The translations under genes were made by a program, and so were the position numbers. Of a stretch of 64,000 bases of DNA, positions 33,976 through 46,611 are shown piece after piece; position 1 is the stretch's first letter, and each line of letters opens with the position of its first letter. The notes beneath the pieces are model-generated. The model was given only the letters and a program-made list of their open reading frames with translations. It ran no database searches and was not told where the DNA came from. This stretch comes from Microbacterium trichothecenolyticum. GTDB lineage: Bacteria > Actinomycetota > Actinomycetes > Actinomycetales > Microbacteriaceae. Location: NCBI RefSeq assembly GCF_030818955.1, contig NZ_JAUTBF010000001.1, forward strand, positions 3,100,001-3,164,000. Reading direction: 5' to 3'.

Positions 33976-34967
33976 GCGCGTCGTCGATCCCGGATGCCGC
34001 CGTGCCCGTGCTGCTCGTGCACCCCGGGTCCCACGGGGTCGCGGTCTACGCCCGCGAGATCGCCGCCGAGGTGATCCGGCATGCCCTCGGAACCCGGCTG
34101 AGCGCACCCGACGCCCTCGCGGCGGTCCCGGCCGGCACGCCCGTGCACGCTCACGTGACCGATCGGTTGTGGGGTGCCTCTCCCGAGGAGGCCGCGCGCG
34201 CCCTCACGGCTCTGGCCGGCCGGCATCCGCTCGCCGTGACGTTGCACGACGTTCCGCAAGCATCCGACGGAGAGCGCAATCTGCCCCGCCGTCGGGCGTT
34301 TTATCGAGCGGTCGCCGAGGCCGCCCGGGGTGTCGCGGTCAACAGCGTGCACGAGCATGAACTCCTGCGCGAAGAGGAGGTCTGGCACGGCGCGGTCGAG
34401 GTCGTCCCGTTGCCGGTGCAGAGCGTGGCGCCCACGGACCCCGGGCCGAGCGATGACGCAGTCGGCGTGCTGGGGTACTTCTACCCCGGGAAGGGGCATG
34501 ACGAGGCGCTTGTCGCGACGGCCGCCGCGGGGATGACGCGCCTGGTCGTGCTGGGGCGGGCCTCCGACGGTCACGGTGCCGATCTCGAGGCCTTCGTTCG
34601 CCGGGCCGCCGACCGGGGTGTCGCGGTCGAGGTGACGGGATGGCTCGACGACGCTGACATGGTGCAGCGGGCCCGCCGGGTCGCGGTTCCCGTCATCGCC
34701 CACCGGCACGTGTCGGCGTCGGGATCCCTCGCCTCCTGGATCGGTTGGGGCAGGCGTCCCGTCGCGGTGCGCAACCGGTATGTCGACGAGATGGCTGCCC
34801 TGCGCCCGGGCACTCTCCAGGTCGTGGATTCCGACGCGTTGGCCGTGGCGGTGAGTACGGCGCGCGGCGATGCCGCCGGCACCTGGCACGGCATCGACCC
34901 GGTGCCGTTCGGTCGGTCCGACGCCGCCCGATCCTATGTGCGCTGGTGGGCGGAGGTGTTCCGGTGA
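33972..34967 (+). CDS. Glycosyltransferase, GT4-like
   Basis: A 331-residue GT-B-like protein starting at GTG 33972 (VSASSIPDAAVPVLLVHPGSHGV), set by the 4-nt overlap with the WcbI gene. VHAHVTDRLWG and LAVTLHDVPQ lie in the N-terminal domain. The C-terminal domain begins AVGVLGYFYPGKGHDEALVA near 158-178 and VTGWLDDADMVQRARRVAVPVIAHRHVSASGSLASW (in pieces) near 218-255, which resembles the donor site. It is shorter than average for GT4. It is coupled by 4 nt to the next gene. Confidence 0.8.
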   Translation: MSASSIPDAAVPVLLVHPGSHGVAVYAREIAAEVIRHALGTRLSAPDALAAVPAGTPVHAHVTDRLWGASPEEAARALTALAGRHPLAVTLHDVPQASDGERNLPRRRAFYRAVAEAARGVAVNSVHEHELLREEEVWHGAVEVVPLPVQSVAPTDPGPSDDAVGVLGYFYPGKGHDEALVATAAAGMTRLVVLGRASDGHGADLEAFVRRAADRGVAVEVTGWLDDADMVQRARRVAVPVIAHRHVSASGSLASWIGWGRRPVAVRNRYVDEMAALRPGTLQVVDSDALAVAVSTARGDAAGTWHGIDPVPFGRSDAARSYVRWWAEVFR

Positions 34968-36301
34968 CGGTCGGCGACCAGCGCTGGAACGAACGGATGC
35001 CATGGGTCCCGGGCAACCGATGGGACTTGGTGGCGGACCGACAGCCGGAACCCCCGCGGGTGAGCGTCATCGTGACGCACTATGACCAACCCGACGAGCT
35101 CGCGCGTACGCTCGTCGCGCTTCAGCGGCAGGACCACCCGTCCGAGCTGGTGGAGATCATCGTCGCCGACGACGGTTCGCCCCGCGAGCCCACGGTTCCG
35201 GCGGGGGTGCGGCTGGTGCGCCAGGAAGATCGGGGGTTCCGTGCCGCCGCCGCCCGTAATCTGGGTGCCGCGGCAGCGACGGGCGAGGTGCTCTGTTTCC
35301 TCGACGCCGACACCGCCCCGGAGCCGTCGTACGTGCGTCGCCTCTCGCGCCTTCCCGCCCTGCTCCCGGAGGCAGTGACGGTCGGGCGGAGGCGGCATGC
35401 CGATCTGGCGGGACTCGCTGCCGAAACACCCGTCGAGCAGGCGGGGCCCACCCGCGAGCTGCCCGAGCCGGCGTGGTTGCGCGAGGCCTACACCCGTAGC
35501 GAGAACCTTCTCCACGCCGACGACCGCTCGTACCGGTATGTCATCAGCGCGGTGGCGGCGTGCTCACGGACGTTCTTCGAAGAGCTCGGGGGATTCGACG
35601 AATCATTCTCGTCGTACGGCGGCGAGGACTGGGAGTGGGCGCACCGCGCGTGGCAGGCGGGTGCGGTGCTGGCGCACGTGCCCGATGCCGTGGCCTGGCA
35701 CGACGGACCCGACTGGGCCGACCGCGAAGGGGTCGACCGCGCTCGCGAGGGCAATCGTCAGACGATGCGGCTCGCGTCGATGATCCCGGTGGCGGGATCC
35801 GCGGGGCGTGGACTTCTTCCGGCGAAGCCGGACCTGCTCGTGCATCTGCCCGCGCAGCTCCCGGCGTCGGCGCAGTTCGCGTGCGTCGATTCCCTCCTCG
35901 CGGCGTTCCCCCGCGCGACGGTGGTTCTGCCGGATCCGAGTGACGAGCCTCTGATCGGCGGCGACCCCCGCGTACGCGTGGACGATGGGGGTCTCGACGA
36001 CGACGTGCGCGTCACCCTTCGCCTCGAGCGGGCCGTGGTGATCCTCGACCCGAGCCCGTTGTCGGCGGCCCTGGCGTCGTTGGGCCACGACGGACGGGGT
36101 TCGCTTCGCGTGGTGTCGCAGGAGGGCGTCGCCATCGGACGCGCTGAGGCGCGACGCGCACGGCGACGTCTGCAGCGGTGGGGCACGTCCGCGGGATTCG
36201 AGGAGCAGGCCGTGACCTTCGAGGGCGTGCACGCCGTCCGTGACGAGCCGCACCTCGAGGCATGGGTCGGAGAGTGGGGCGGGAAGGACCGCCTCGTCTG
36301 A
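34964..36301 (+). CDS. Glycosyltransferase family 2 with C-terminal extension
   Basis: A 445-residue enzyme. The GT2 domain (about 22-270) starts PPRVSVIVTHYDQPDELARTL, has EIIVADDGSP near 65, CFLDADTAPEPSYV near 106 (the DxD metal site) and SSYGGEDWEWAHRAW near 217 (the ED pair). About 160 further residues (285-445) do not match the family and may bind the acceptor or a partner. GTG 34964 overlaps the previous gene by 4 nt. It is the last gene of the plus-strand operon, which ends before the rRNA promoter. Confidence 0.88.
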   Translation: MTVGDQRWNERMPWVPGNRWDLVADRQPEPPRVSVIVTHYDQPDELARTLVALQRQDHPSELVEIIVADDGSPREPTVPAGVRLVRQEDRGFRAAAARNLGAAAATGEVLCFLDADTAPEPSYVRRLSRLPALLPEAVTVGRRRHADLAGLAAETPVEQAGPTRELPEPAWLREAYTRSENLLHADDRSYRYVISAVAACSRTFFEELGGFDESFSSYGGEDWEWAHRAWQAGAVLAHVPDAVAWHDGPDWADREGVDRAREGNRQTMRLASMIPVAGSAGRGLLPAKPDLLVHLPAQLPASAQFACVDSLLAAFPRATVVLPDPSDEPLIGGDPRVRVDDGGLDDDVRVTLRLERAVVILDPSPLSAALASLGHDGRGSLRVVSQEGVAIGRAEARRARRRLQRWGTSAGFEEQAVTFEGVHAVRDEPHLEAWVGEWGGKDRLV

Positions 36302-36880
36302 GGAACACCACCGTTCGTCGCTGAGCACACGTTCTGCCGCGTTTTTCCGCGGTTTCGGGTGTGCGACACGCCCGGGCGGCGCTGTGGATTGGACGAGTGG
36401 GCGGGATCCGCGTAACTTATTACTTGTTCGCCCCACAGGGGAGAGCGGAGCGGCCGAAAGGCCCCGCGTCCTCTCAAGTGGTGAACCGCCCCCAATACAA
36501 ACACTTGAAAGTTTCGTCTTTCTGGTCTAAGGTTGGGATCCTGCCACTCGGCACATGTCATCGACACAAACTCTTCTTCGCGAAGTAGCTCTGCGTTGTT
36601 TTGACGGTCGAGGCGGCACACAAGAGAAGTGAACTGCCTCACGGGTAGGTCGAGAGATCGTTTCTGTGGGTGCGTCCGTTCCTTGAGAACTCAACAGCGT
36701 GCACTTGTCAAATGCCAATTTATTCCTCGTCGGTCCGTTTTTCGGATTGCGAGAAATTCCTTTGGATCAAAGTCCAACTCTTTCGGGGGTTGGCGATGGA
36801 TAGTCAGCAATGATTTATCTTTTTGGTCAGATTGAACTCGCTTGTCCCGGCCTTATTCCGGTTGGGCGGCATTTTTCTTT
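36302..36880 (+). other. rRNA operon promoter and leader region
   Basis: This 579-bp stretch holds no protein gene. A weak hairpin (CCGCG, 36337-36341, with CGCGG, 36348-36352) may end the glycan operon. The rRNA promoter is at 36505-36533. The leader from 36680 holds TTGAGAACTCAACAGCGTGC, a conserved actinobacterial leader word near the antitermination and processing region. The stretch just before 16S is AT-rich. Confidence 0.6.
36505..36533 (+). promoter_or_regulatory. rRNA operon promoter
   Basis: TTGAAA (36505-36510) and TAAGGT (36528-36533) are separated by 17 bp. It lies about 350 bp before 16S. This is the best sigma-70-type promoter match noticed in the window. Confidence 0.65.
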
Positions 36881-41931
<5,051 letters not shown>

Positions 41932-41943
41932 CACCGTTTTTGG

Positions 41944-41968
41944 TGCTTGCGTCCACTGAGTGGTTCTC
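41944..41968 (+). ncRNA. 3' arm of the 23S precursor processing stem
   Basis: It pairs with 38709-38733 in the 16S-23S spacer. It lies between the 23S 3' end and 5S. Confidence 0.65.
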
Positions 41969-42029
41969 GATGTACGGTCGGGAACGCAGCAATGATTGAT
42001 CGTTGTTGGTTTTTGAAACATCAATAGTG

Positions 42030-42146
42030 TTTCGGCGGCCATAGCGAGAGGGAAACGCCCGGTTACATTCCGAACCCGGAAGCTAAGCCTCTCAGCGCCG
42101 ATGGTACTGCAGGGGGGACCCTGTGGGAGAGTAGGACACCGCCGGA
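42030..42146 (+). rRNA. 5S ribosomal RNA
   Basis: TTTCGGCGGCCATAGCGAGA at the 5' end pairs with the 3' CCGCCGGA. The conserved CCCGGTTACATTCCGAACCC loop and GGGAGAGTAGG are present. About 117 nt, the usual length. Confidence 0.97.
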
Positions 42147-42156
42147 CTTCCTTTAA

Positions 42157-42190
42157 CGAAATGGCCACCCAAAGCTGGGTGGCCATTTCG
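42157..42190 (+). terminator. rRNA operon terminator
   Basis: A perfect 15-bp stem, CGAAATGGCCACCCA (42157-42171) and TGGGTGGCCATTTCG (42176-42190), with a 4-nt loop, 10 nt after 5S, followed by CATTTACGG. Confidence 0.9.
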
Positions 42191-42221
42191 CATTTACGGA
42201 CCTTTTCCGGGGAGGACAGTC

Positions 42222-43673
42222 ATGTCGACCGACGACGCGAACGACCGCAAGAGCAACGAAGGACGCTCCGGCGACCGCGCATCCGGTCGCGCGCCGTCGT
42301 CTCGCGGTGGGGGGCCAGCTCCGCGTGGCGACCGATCCTCCCGTCGCGACAACGAGGGACGTTCGTCACGATCGGGCGGCGACCGAGCCGGACGTGACGG
42401 CGATCGTCCGTTCCACCGGGACAAGGACTCCCGTCCGCGTCGAGAAGGAGACCGTCCCGTCCGTCGTGATGGTCAGGGTTCTGGCCGACCGCCACGTGAC
42501 GGCGACCGAGCCGCACGTCGCGACGGCGACCGTCCTTTCCGTCGCGATGGTCAGGGTGCGGGCCGTCCCGGACGGGACGGCGACCGTCCCGTCCGTCGTG
42601 ATGGTCAGGGTTCTGGCCGACCGCCCCGCGATGGTGATCGTCCCGTCCGCCGGGAGGGGGACCGTCCGTTCCGTCGCGACAACGACGCGCGTCCGCCGCG
42701 CGACGGTGACCGTCCATTCCGTCGTGACGGGGAGGTGCGCGGTTTCCGGGGCGCCGATCGGCGCCCCTCGGGCGATCGTCGCCCGGGTGCGGGCGCGCCG
42801 CGTCGTTTCGACCGTGATGATGCCCGCGTCACGCGGCCGCCTCAGGATCGGCGCGAACGCGGTCCCGAGATCCCCGAGGAGGTCACCGCGTGGGACCTGC
42901 CCGGCGCGGCCCGCAACGAGCTGAAGACGCTGAGCAAGGACAATGCGGAGAATGTCGCGCGCCATCTGGCCATGGCTGCACGACTCATCGACGACGACCC
43001 CGAACTCGCCCACCAGCACGCGCTGGCGGCTTCCCGCAGTGCGGGACGTGTCGGCGTCGTGCGCGAGACCGTCGCGATCACGGCCTACGCCGTGGGCGAC
43101 TTCGCGCTGGCGCTGCGCGAGTTGCGCACGCACCGCCGCATCACCGGCTCCGACGAGCAGTTGCCACTGATCGTCGACAGTGAGCGTGGAGTGGGTCGTC
43201 CCGATCGCGCCCTCGAGGAGGGTCGTGCCGTCGACCGGTCGACGCTGTCCGTCCCCGTGCGGGTTCAGCTGGCGATCGCGATGTCGGGCGCGCGACTGGA
43301 TCTCGGCCAGACCGATCGGGCTCTGCAGGAGCTCGAGATTCCCGAGGCGGACCCCGACCGGGCATTCGAGTGGAGCCCCGCGTTGTTTGCGGCGCGTGCA
43401 GCGGTGTTGGAGGAGCTCGGGCGCGACGAGGAAGCTGCCGAGTGGGACCGTCGCGCGAGGATCGCCGCCGAGGCACTCGACGCCGCGGCGGGCGTCGCCG
43501 ACCGTGAGGTGATCGTCGTCGAGGAGATCGACCTGATCGACGACGAAGGCGGTGTCGATGTGGCATCCGGAGTCATCCCCAGCGCGGATGTCGACGAGAT
43601 CGATGGCGCGGACGCGGGCCAGGACACCGCCGGTGCGGACGCGTCCACGTCTGAGGAGGGCGACCCGCGATGA
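42222..43673 (+). CDS. Protein with Arg/Asp/Gly-rich repeats and a helical C-terminal domain
   Basis: A 483-residue protein I cannot name. Residues 1-215 are low complexity, nearly all Arg, Asp, Gly and Pro, with about nine imperfect repeats of the form DGDRPxRRDG (for example near residues 58, 76, 97, 117, 137, 151 and 164). It should be disordered and highly charged, which suits nucleic-acid binding. Residues 225-410 are a helical, TPR-like domain (WDLPGAARNELKTLSKDNAE, LAHQHALAASRSAGRVGVV, ALALRELRTHRRITG, WDRRARIAAEAL). The C-terminus (415-483) is strongly acidic. GGGGAGGAC precedes ATG 42222. It overlaps the HAD gene by 4 nt. It is the first gene after the rRNA operon. Confidence 0.85.
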   Translation: MSTDDANDRKSNEGRSGDRASGRAPSSRGGGPAPRGDRSSRRDNEGRSSRSGGDRAGRDGDRPFHRDKDSRPRREGDRPVRRDGQGSGRPPRDGDRAARRDGDRPFRRDGQGAGRPGRDGDRPVRRDGQGSGRPPRDGDRPVRREGDRPFRRDNDARPPRDGDRPFRRDGEVRGFRGADRRPSGDRRPGAGAPRRFDRDDARVTRPPQDRRERGPEIPEEVTAWDLPGAARNELKTLSKDNAENVARHLAMAARLIDDDPELAHQHALAASRSAGRVGVVRETVAITAYAVGDFALALRELRTHRRITGSDEQLPLIVDSERGVGRPDRALEEGRAVDRSTLSVPVRVQLAIAMSGARLDLGQTDRALQELEIPEADPDRAFEWSPALFAARAAVLEELGRDEEAAEWDRRARIAAEALDAAAGVADREVIVVEEIDLIDDEGGVDVASGVIPSADVDEIDGADAGQDTAGADASTSEEGDPR

Positions 43674-44707
43674 TCTTCGGGAAGAGCAAGGCCCAGGCGA
43701 CCCCGCTCGACGGGATCGACGTGGTGCTCGCCGATCTCGACGGTGTGGTCTACGCCGGTCCCGGCGCCCTTCCCCACGCGGTCGACAGCCTGAACCGGGC
43801 GCACGACGAAGGGCGTCGCCTCGGGTACATCACGAACAACGCCTCGCGCACCGACGCGTCCGTCGCGGCGCACCTCACCTCGCTGGGGCTGCGCGTCGCC
43901 GCCGATGACGTAACCACGAGCCCCCAAGCTGCCATGCGCCTCATGCGTGATCTGGTGCCCGCGGGCTCCACGCTCCTCGTCGTCGGCGGCGAAGGACTCG
44001 TCGTCGAGGTCGAGAAGGCCGGATTCGTCGTGACGCGCAGCGCCGATGATGCGCCGGCCGCGGTCGTCCAGGGCTTCGCGCCCGAGGTCGGCTGGCTGCA
44101 GCTGGCCGAGGCCGCCTATGCGCTCGCGACCCCCGTCGAAGAGGGCGGCATCCCGTGGGTGGCGACGAACACCGACTGGACCATCCCCCAGGCGCGCGGC
44201 ATCGCTCCGGGCAACGGCACGCTCGTCTCGGCCGTGCACACCGCGGTGGGCCGGCTCGCCACGATCGCGGGCAAACCGGAGCGACCCATCTTCGACGAAG
44301 CGCTTTCGCGCACCGGCGCACGGGCTCCGCTGTTCATCGGCGATCGTCTCGACACCGACATCCAGGGTGCACGTACCGCGGGCATACCGTCGGTCCTCGT
44401 GCTCACGGGGATCGACCGGCCGAAGCAGGTACTGGCCGCGATCGCCTCCCAACGTCCGGACTACATCGTGGAAGACCTGCGGCAACTCTTCGAGCCGTAC
44501 CCGGCCACCATCGTCAAGGGAGAGCGGACGCGCGTCGGCGATGCGATCGTCGAGATCGACGGCGTCGATCTGCGCATCCTCGCAGAAGGGGACCGTCAGA
44601 TCGACCTGCTGCGCGCGGGAGCCGCAGCAATCTGGAACTCCGGACGCGCGATCTTCGGCTTCCGCGTTCCCGAGAAGCTGTACGCCGACCCGTTCCGCGT
44701 GCGCTGA
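43670..44707 (+). CDS. HAD-IIA family hydrolase (NagD-like phosphatase)
   Basis: A 345-residue phosphatase of the NagD/4-nitrophenylphosphatase type. The nucleophile motif is VVLADLDGVVYAG near residue 22-34, motif II is YITNNASRT near 59, and the C-terminal FIGDRLDTDIQGA is near 222. The C2 cap lies between them. The last 70 residues (FEPYPATIVKGERTRVG onward) are an extra domain. It is coupled by a 4-nt overlap (ATGA) to the repeat protein upstream. The natural substrate is unknown. Confidence 0.9.
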   Translation: MIFGKSKAQATPLDGIDVVLADLDGVVYAGPGALPHAVDSLNRAHDEGRRLGYITNNASRTDASVAAHLTSLGLRVAADDVTTSPQAAMRLMRDLVPAGSTLLVVGGEGLVVEVEKAGFVVTRSADDAPAAVVQGFAPEVGWLQLAEAAYALATPVEEGGIPWVATNTDWTIPQARGIAPGNGTLVSAVHTAVGRLATIAGKPERPIFDEALSRTGARAPLFIGDRLDTDIQGARTAGIPSVLVLTGIDRPKQVLAAIASQRPDYIVEDLRQLFEPYPATIVKGERTRVGDAIVEIDGVDLRILAEGDRQIDLLRAGAAAIWNSGRAIFGFRVPEKLYADPFRVR

Positions 44708-44713
44708 CCTCGG

Positions 44714-44729
44714 TAGCATGGCATCCATG
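44714..44729 (+). promoter_or_regulatory. Leaderless-type promoter in front of the tlyA group
   Basis: TAGCAT at 44714-44719 precedes ATG 44727 by 7 nt. It allows separate transcription of the 56-aa gene, tlyA, NAD kinase and recN. Confidence 0.45.
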
Positions 44730-44897
44730 TCGGACAGCACCGCGCCGGATGCCGCGCCCGAACTGCTCGATCGCCTGCGGGTGATCGAGGAGCAGCCGCT
44801 GGCCGCGCGTGCCGAGGCCTACGCCGCGGTGCACGAGGAGTTGGCCCGGCGCCTCGAATCCGCGCCGACCGACGCCGCGGCATCCCTGCGCTCGTGA
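44727..44897 (+). CDS. Hypothetical 56-aa protein
   Basis: A small, acidic, Ala/Glu-rich protein (MSDSTAPDAAPELLDRLRVI, then EEQPLAARAEAYAAVHEELA). It reads as one disordered start and two amphipathic helices. It is too short for a family assignment. Its stop overlaps the tlyA start by 4 nt (GTGA), so translation is coupled. It probably is a conserved small gene upstream of tlyA in Actinobacteria; the function is unknown. The start ATG 44727 is taken because of the -10 spacing; an in-frame ATG at 44718 lies within that element. Confidence 0.7.
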   Translation: MSDSTAPDAAPELLDRLRVIEEQPLAARAEAYAAVHEELARRLESAPTDAAASLRS

Positions 44898-45694
44898 GCG
44901 CGCGCCTCGACGCCGCTCTCGCGGCACGCGGGTTGGCGCGTTCCCGCTCCCACGCAGCCCAGCTGATCGCCGACGGTCTGGTCAGCGTCGATGGACGGCC
45001 GGTGGTCAAGGCGGCGACGTCGGTCGGCGACGACAGCGTTCTCGAGGTCGCGGGTGCGGATCATTACGTCAGCCGCGCGGCTCACAAGCTCATCGCCGCA
45101 CTCGACGCGTTCGACGTGCACGTCAACGGCGCGGTCGCCCTCGACCTCGGCGCCTCGACCGGAGGTTTCACACAGGTCTTGCGCGAACGCGGGGCGCGTC
45201 CTGTCCTGGCCGTCGACGTCGGACACGGACAGTTGTCCACCGTCATCTCCGCCGACCCCGACGTGGTGTCGGTGGAGGGGTATAACGTGCGGTTCATGAC
45301 CGCCGACTCCCTCGCCGCCGCCACCGGAATCGCCGAGCGCCCCCGGGCCGTCACGGGCGATCTCTCCTTCATCTCTCTCCATCACGTCATCCCCGCGATC
45401 GCCGATACCGCTGACTCCGATGCCGACGTCGTCCTGCTGATCAAGCCCCAATTCGAGGTGGGCCGCACCGCGGTGAAGGGTGGGCTCGTCACAGACCCCG
45501 CGCTGCGGTCAGACGCTGTCCACGGTGTGCTGTGGGCGGCGTGGGACGCCGGTCTGCGCACGAACGGACTCATCGCATCGCCCATCGTCGGAACCCACGG
45601 CAACCAGGAGTACGTTGCGTGGTTCTCGGCCGCCCACGGCACGAACCCCTCAGAATGGGAGAGCACCGTGACCCGATTGACCGGAAGCCGATGA
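44894..45694 (+). CDS. tlyA: TlyA family rRNA 2'-O-methyltransferase
   Basis: A 266-residue enzyme that in Mycobacterium methylates 16S and 23S rRNA riboses, which is needed for capreomycin sensitivity. The N-terminal S4 RNA-binding domain (about 1-60) is ARLDAALAARGLARSRSHAAQLI and GLVSVDGRP. The SAM-binding fold starts AVALDLGASTGGFTQVLRE near residue 78-95, and PRAVTGDLSFISLHHVIPAI and LIKPQFEVGR (near 180) complete the Rossmann-like core. GTG 44894 overlaps the small gene upstream. It overlaps the NAD kinase gene by 4 nt. The order tlyA, NAD kinase, recN is conserved in Actinobacteria. Confidence 0.95.
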   Translation: MSARLDAALAARGLARSRSHAAQLIADGLVSVDGRPVVKAATSVGDDSVLEVAGADHYVSRAAHKLIAALDAFDVHVNGAVALDLGASTGGFTQVLRERGARPVLAVDVGHGQLSTVISADPDVVSVEGYNVRFMTADSLAAATGIAERPRAVTGDLSFISLHHVIPAIADTADSDADVVLLIKPQFEVGRTAVKGGLVTDPALRSDAVHGVLWAAWDAGLRTNGLIASPIVGTHGNQEYVAWFSAAHGTNPSEWESTVTRLTGSR

Positions 45695-46611
45695 CCTCCA
45701 GCGAACGCCGCATCCTCCTCGTCGTCCACGCGCGCCGCGACGACACTGTTCAGGCCGCCCAGCGCATCATCTCGGCGGTGCGGGCAGCCGGAGCGGTTCC
45801 TGTCGTGTCGCTCGAGGACCGACCCGAGCTCGCTGAACGGCTCTCGCTCGAGGCCGTGGCCACGCTGGGCGTCGACGTCGAAATAGACGACGTCGAGCTG
45901 GCCATCGTGCTCGGGGGCGACGGAACGATCCTGCGGGCAGCCGAGATGGTGCGGGGCGGGACGGCTCCCATCCTGGGGATCAACATGGGGCACGTGGGAT
46001 TCCTCGCCGAGATCGAGCGCGACGACATGGACGACGCGGTCCGACGTGTCATCGCGCGCGACTACGCGGTCGAAGAACGCCTGGCTCTCGCCGTGAAGAT
46101 CCAAGACGCCGACGATCGCGTCATCTTCGAGACGTGGGCACTGAACGAGGCCACGGTCGAGAAGGCGAGCCGCGAACGCATGCTCGAGGTGGTCATGGCC
46201 GTCGACGGGCGACCCCTGTCGTCGTTCGGATGCGACGGCGTCGTCATCGCGACCCCCACGGGTTCCACGGCCTACAACTTCTCCGCGGGAGGACCGGTCG
46301 TGTGGCCGACGGTCGAGGCGATCGCCGTCGTGCCCCTCTCCGCCCACGCGCTTTTCGCCCGCCCCCTGGTCGTCGGCCCCGACGCCAGCGTCGCGGTGGA
46401 GGTGCTCGAGCGCACCAGCGGAAGCGGCATCCTATGGTGCGACGGCAGGCGCTCGCACGAGCTGCCTCCCGGCGCCAGGGTCGTCGTCCGGCGGTCCTCG
46501 CGTCCGGTACGTCTCGCACGGCTCCACCCTGCCGCGTTCACCGAGCGACTGGTCCGAAAGTTCCGCCTCCCGGTCACCGGGTGGCGTGGCGCTGGCGGAG
46601 GTGCCGCATGA
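45691..46611 (+). CDS. nadK: NAD kinase
   Basis: It phosphorylates NAD to NADP in the cytoplasm. The 306 residues show ELAIVLGGDGTILRAAEMV near residue 68-85 (GGDGT is the ATP/NAD site), ILGINMGHVGFLAEIE near 92-108, and VIATPTGSTAYNFSAGGPVV near 186-205. The start ATG 45691 overlaps the tlyA stop by 4 nt (ATGA); recN follows with a 4-nt overlap. The gene is also called ppnK. Confidence 0.97.
   Translation: MTSSERRILLVVHARRDDTVQAAQRIISAVRAAGAVPVVSLEDRPELAERLSLEAVATLGVDVEIDDVELAIVLGGDGTILRAAEMVRGGTAPILGINMGHVGFLAEIERDDMDDAVRRVIARDYAVEERLALAVKIQDADDRVIFETWALNEATVEKASRERMLEVVMAVDGRPLSSFGCDGVVIATPTGSTAYNFSAGGPVVWPTVEAIAVVPLSAHALFARPLVVGPDASVAVEVLERTSGSGILWCDGRRSHELPPGARVVVRRSSRPVRLARLHPAAFTERLVRKFRLPVTGWRGAGGGAA

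Noticed and set aside
42366..43133. A 255-codon minus-strand frame with Thr/Val-rich repeats
   Set aside because: It is the antisense of the DGDR repeat region of the gene at 42222. The repeats follow from the sense-strand repeats, and no start signals are present.
44894..45694. tlyA as a hemolysin gene
   Set aside because: The old hemolysin label is not supported. S4 plus SAM-binding domains indicate an rRNA methyltransferase.
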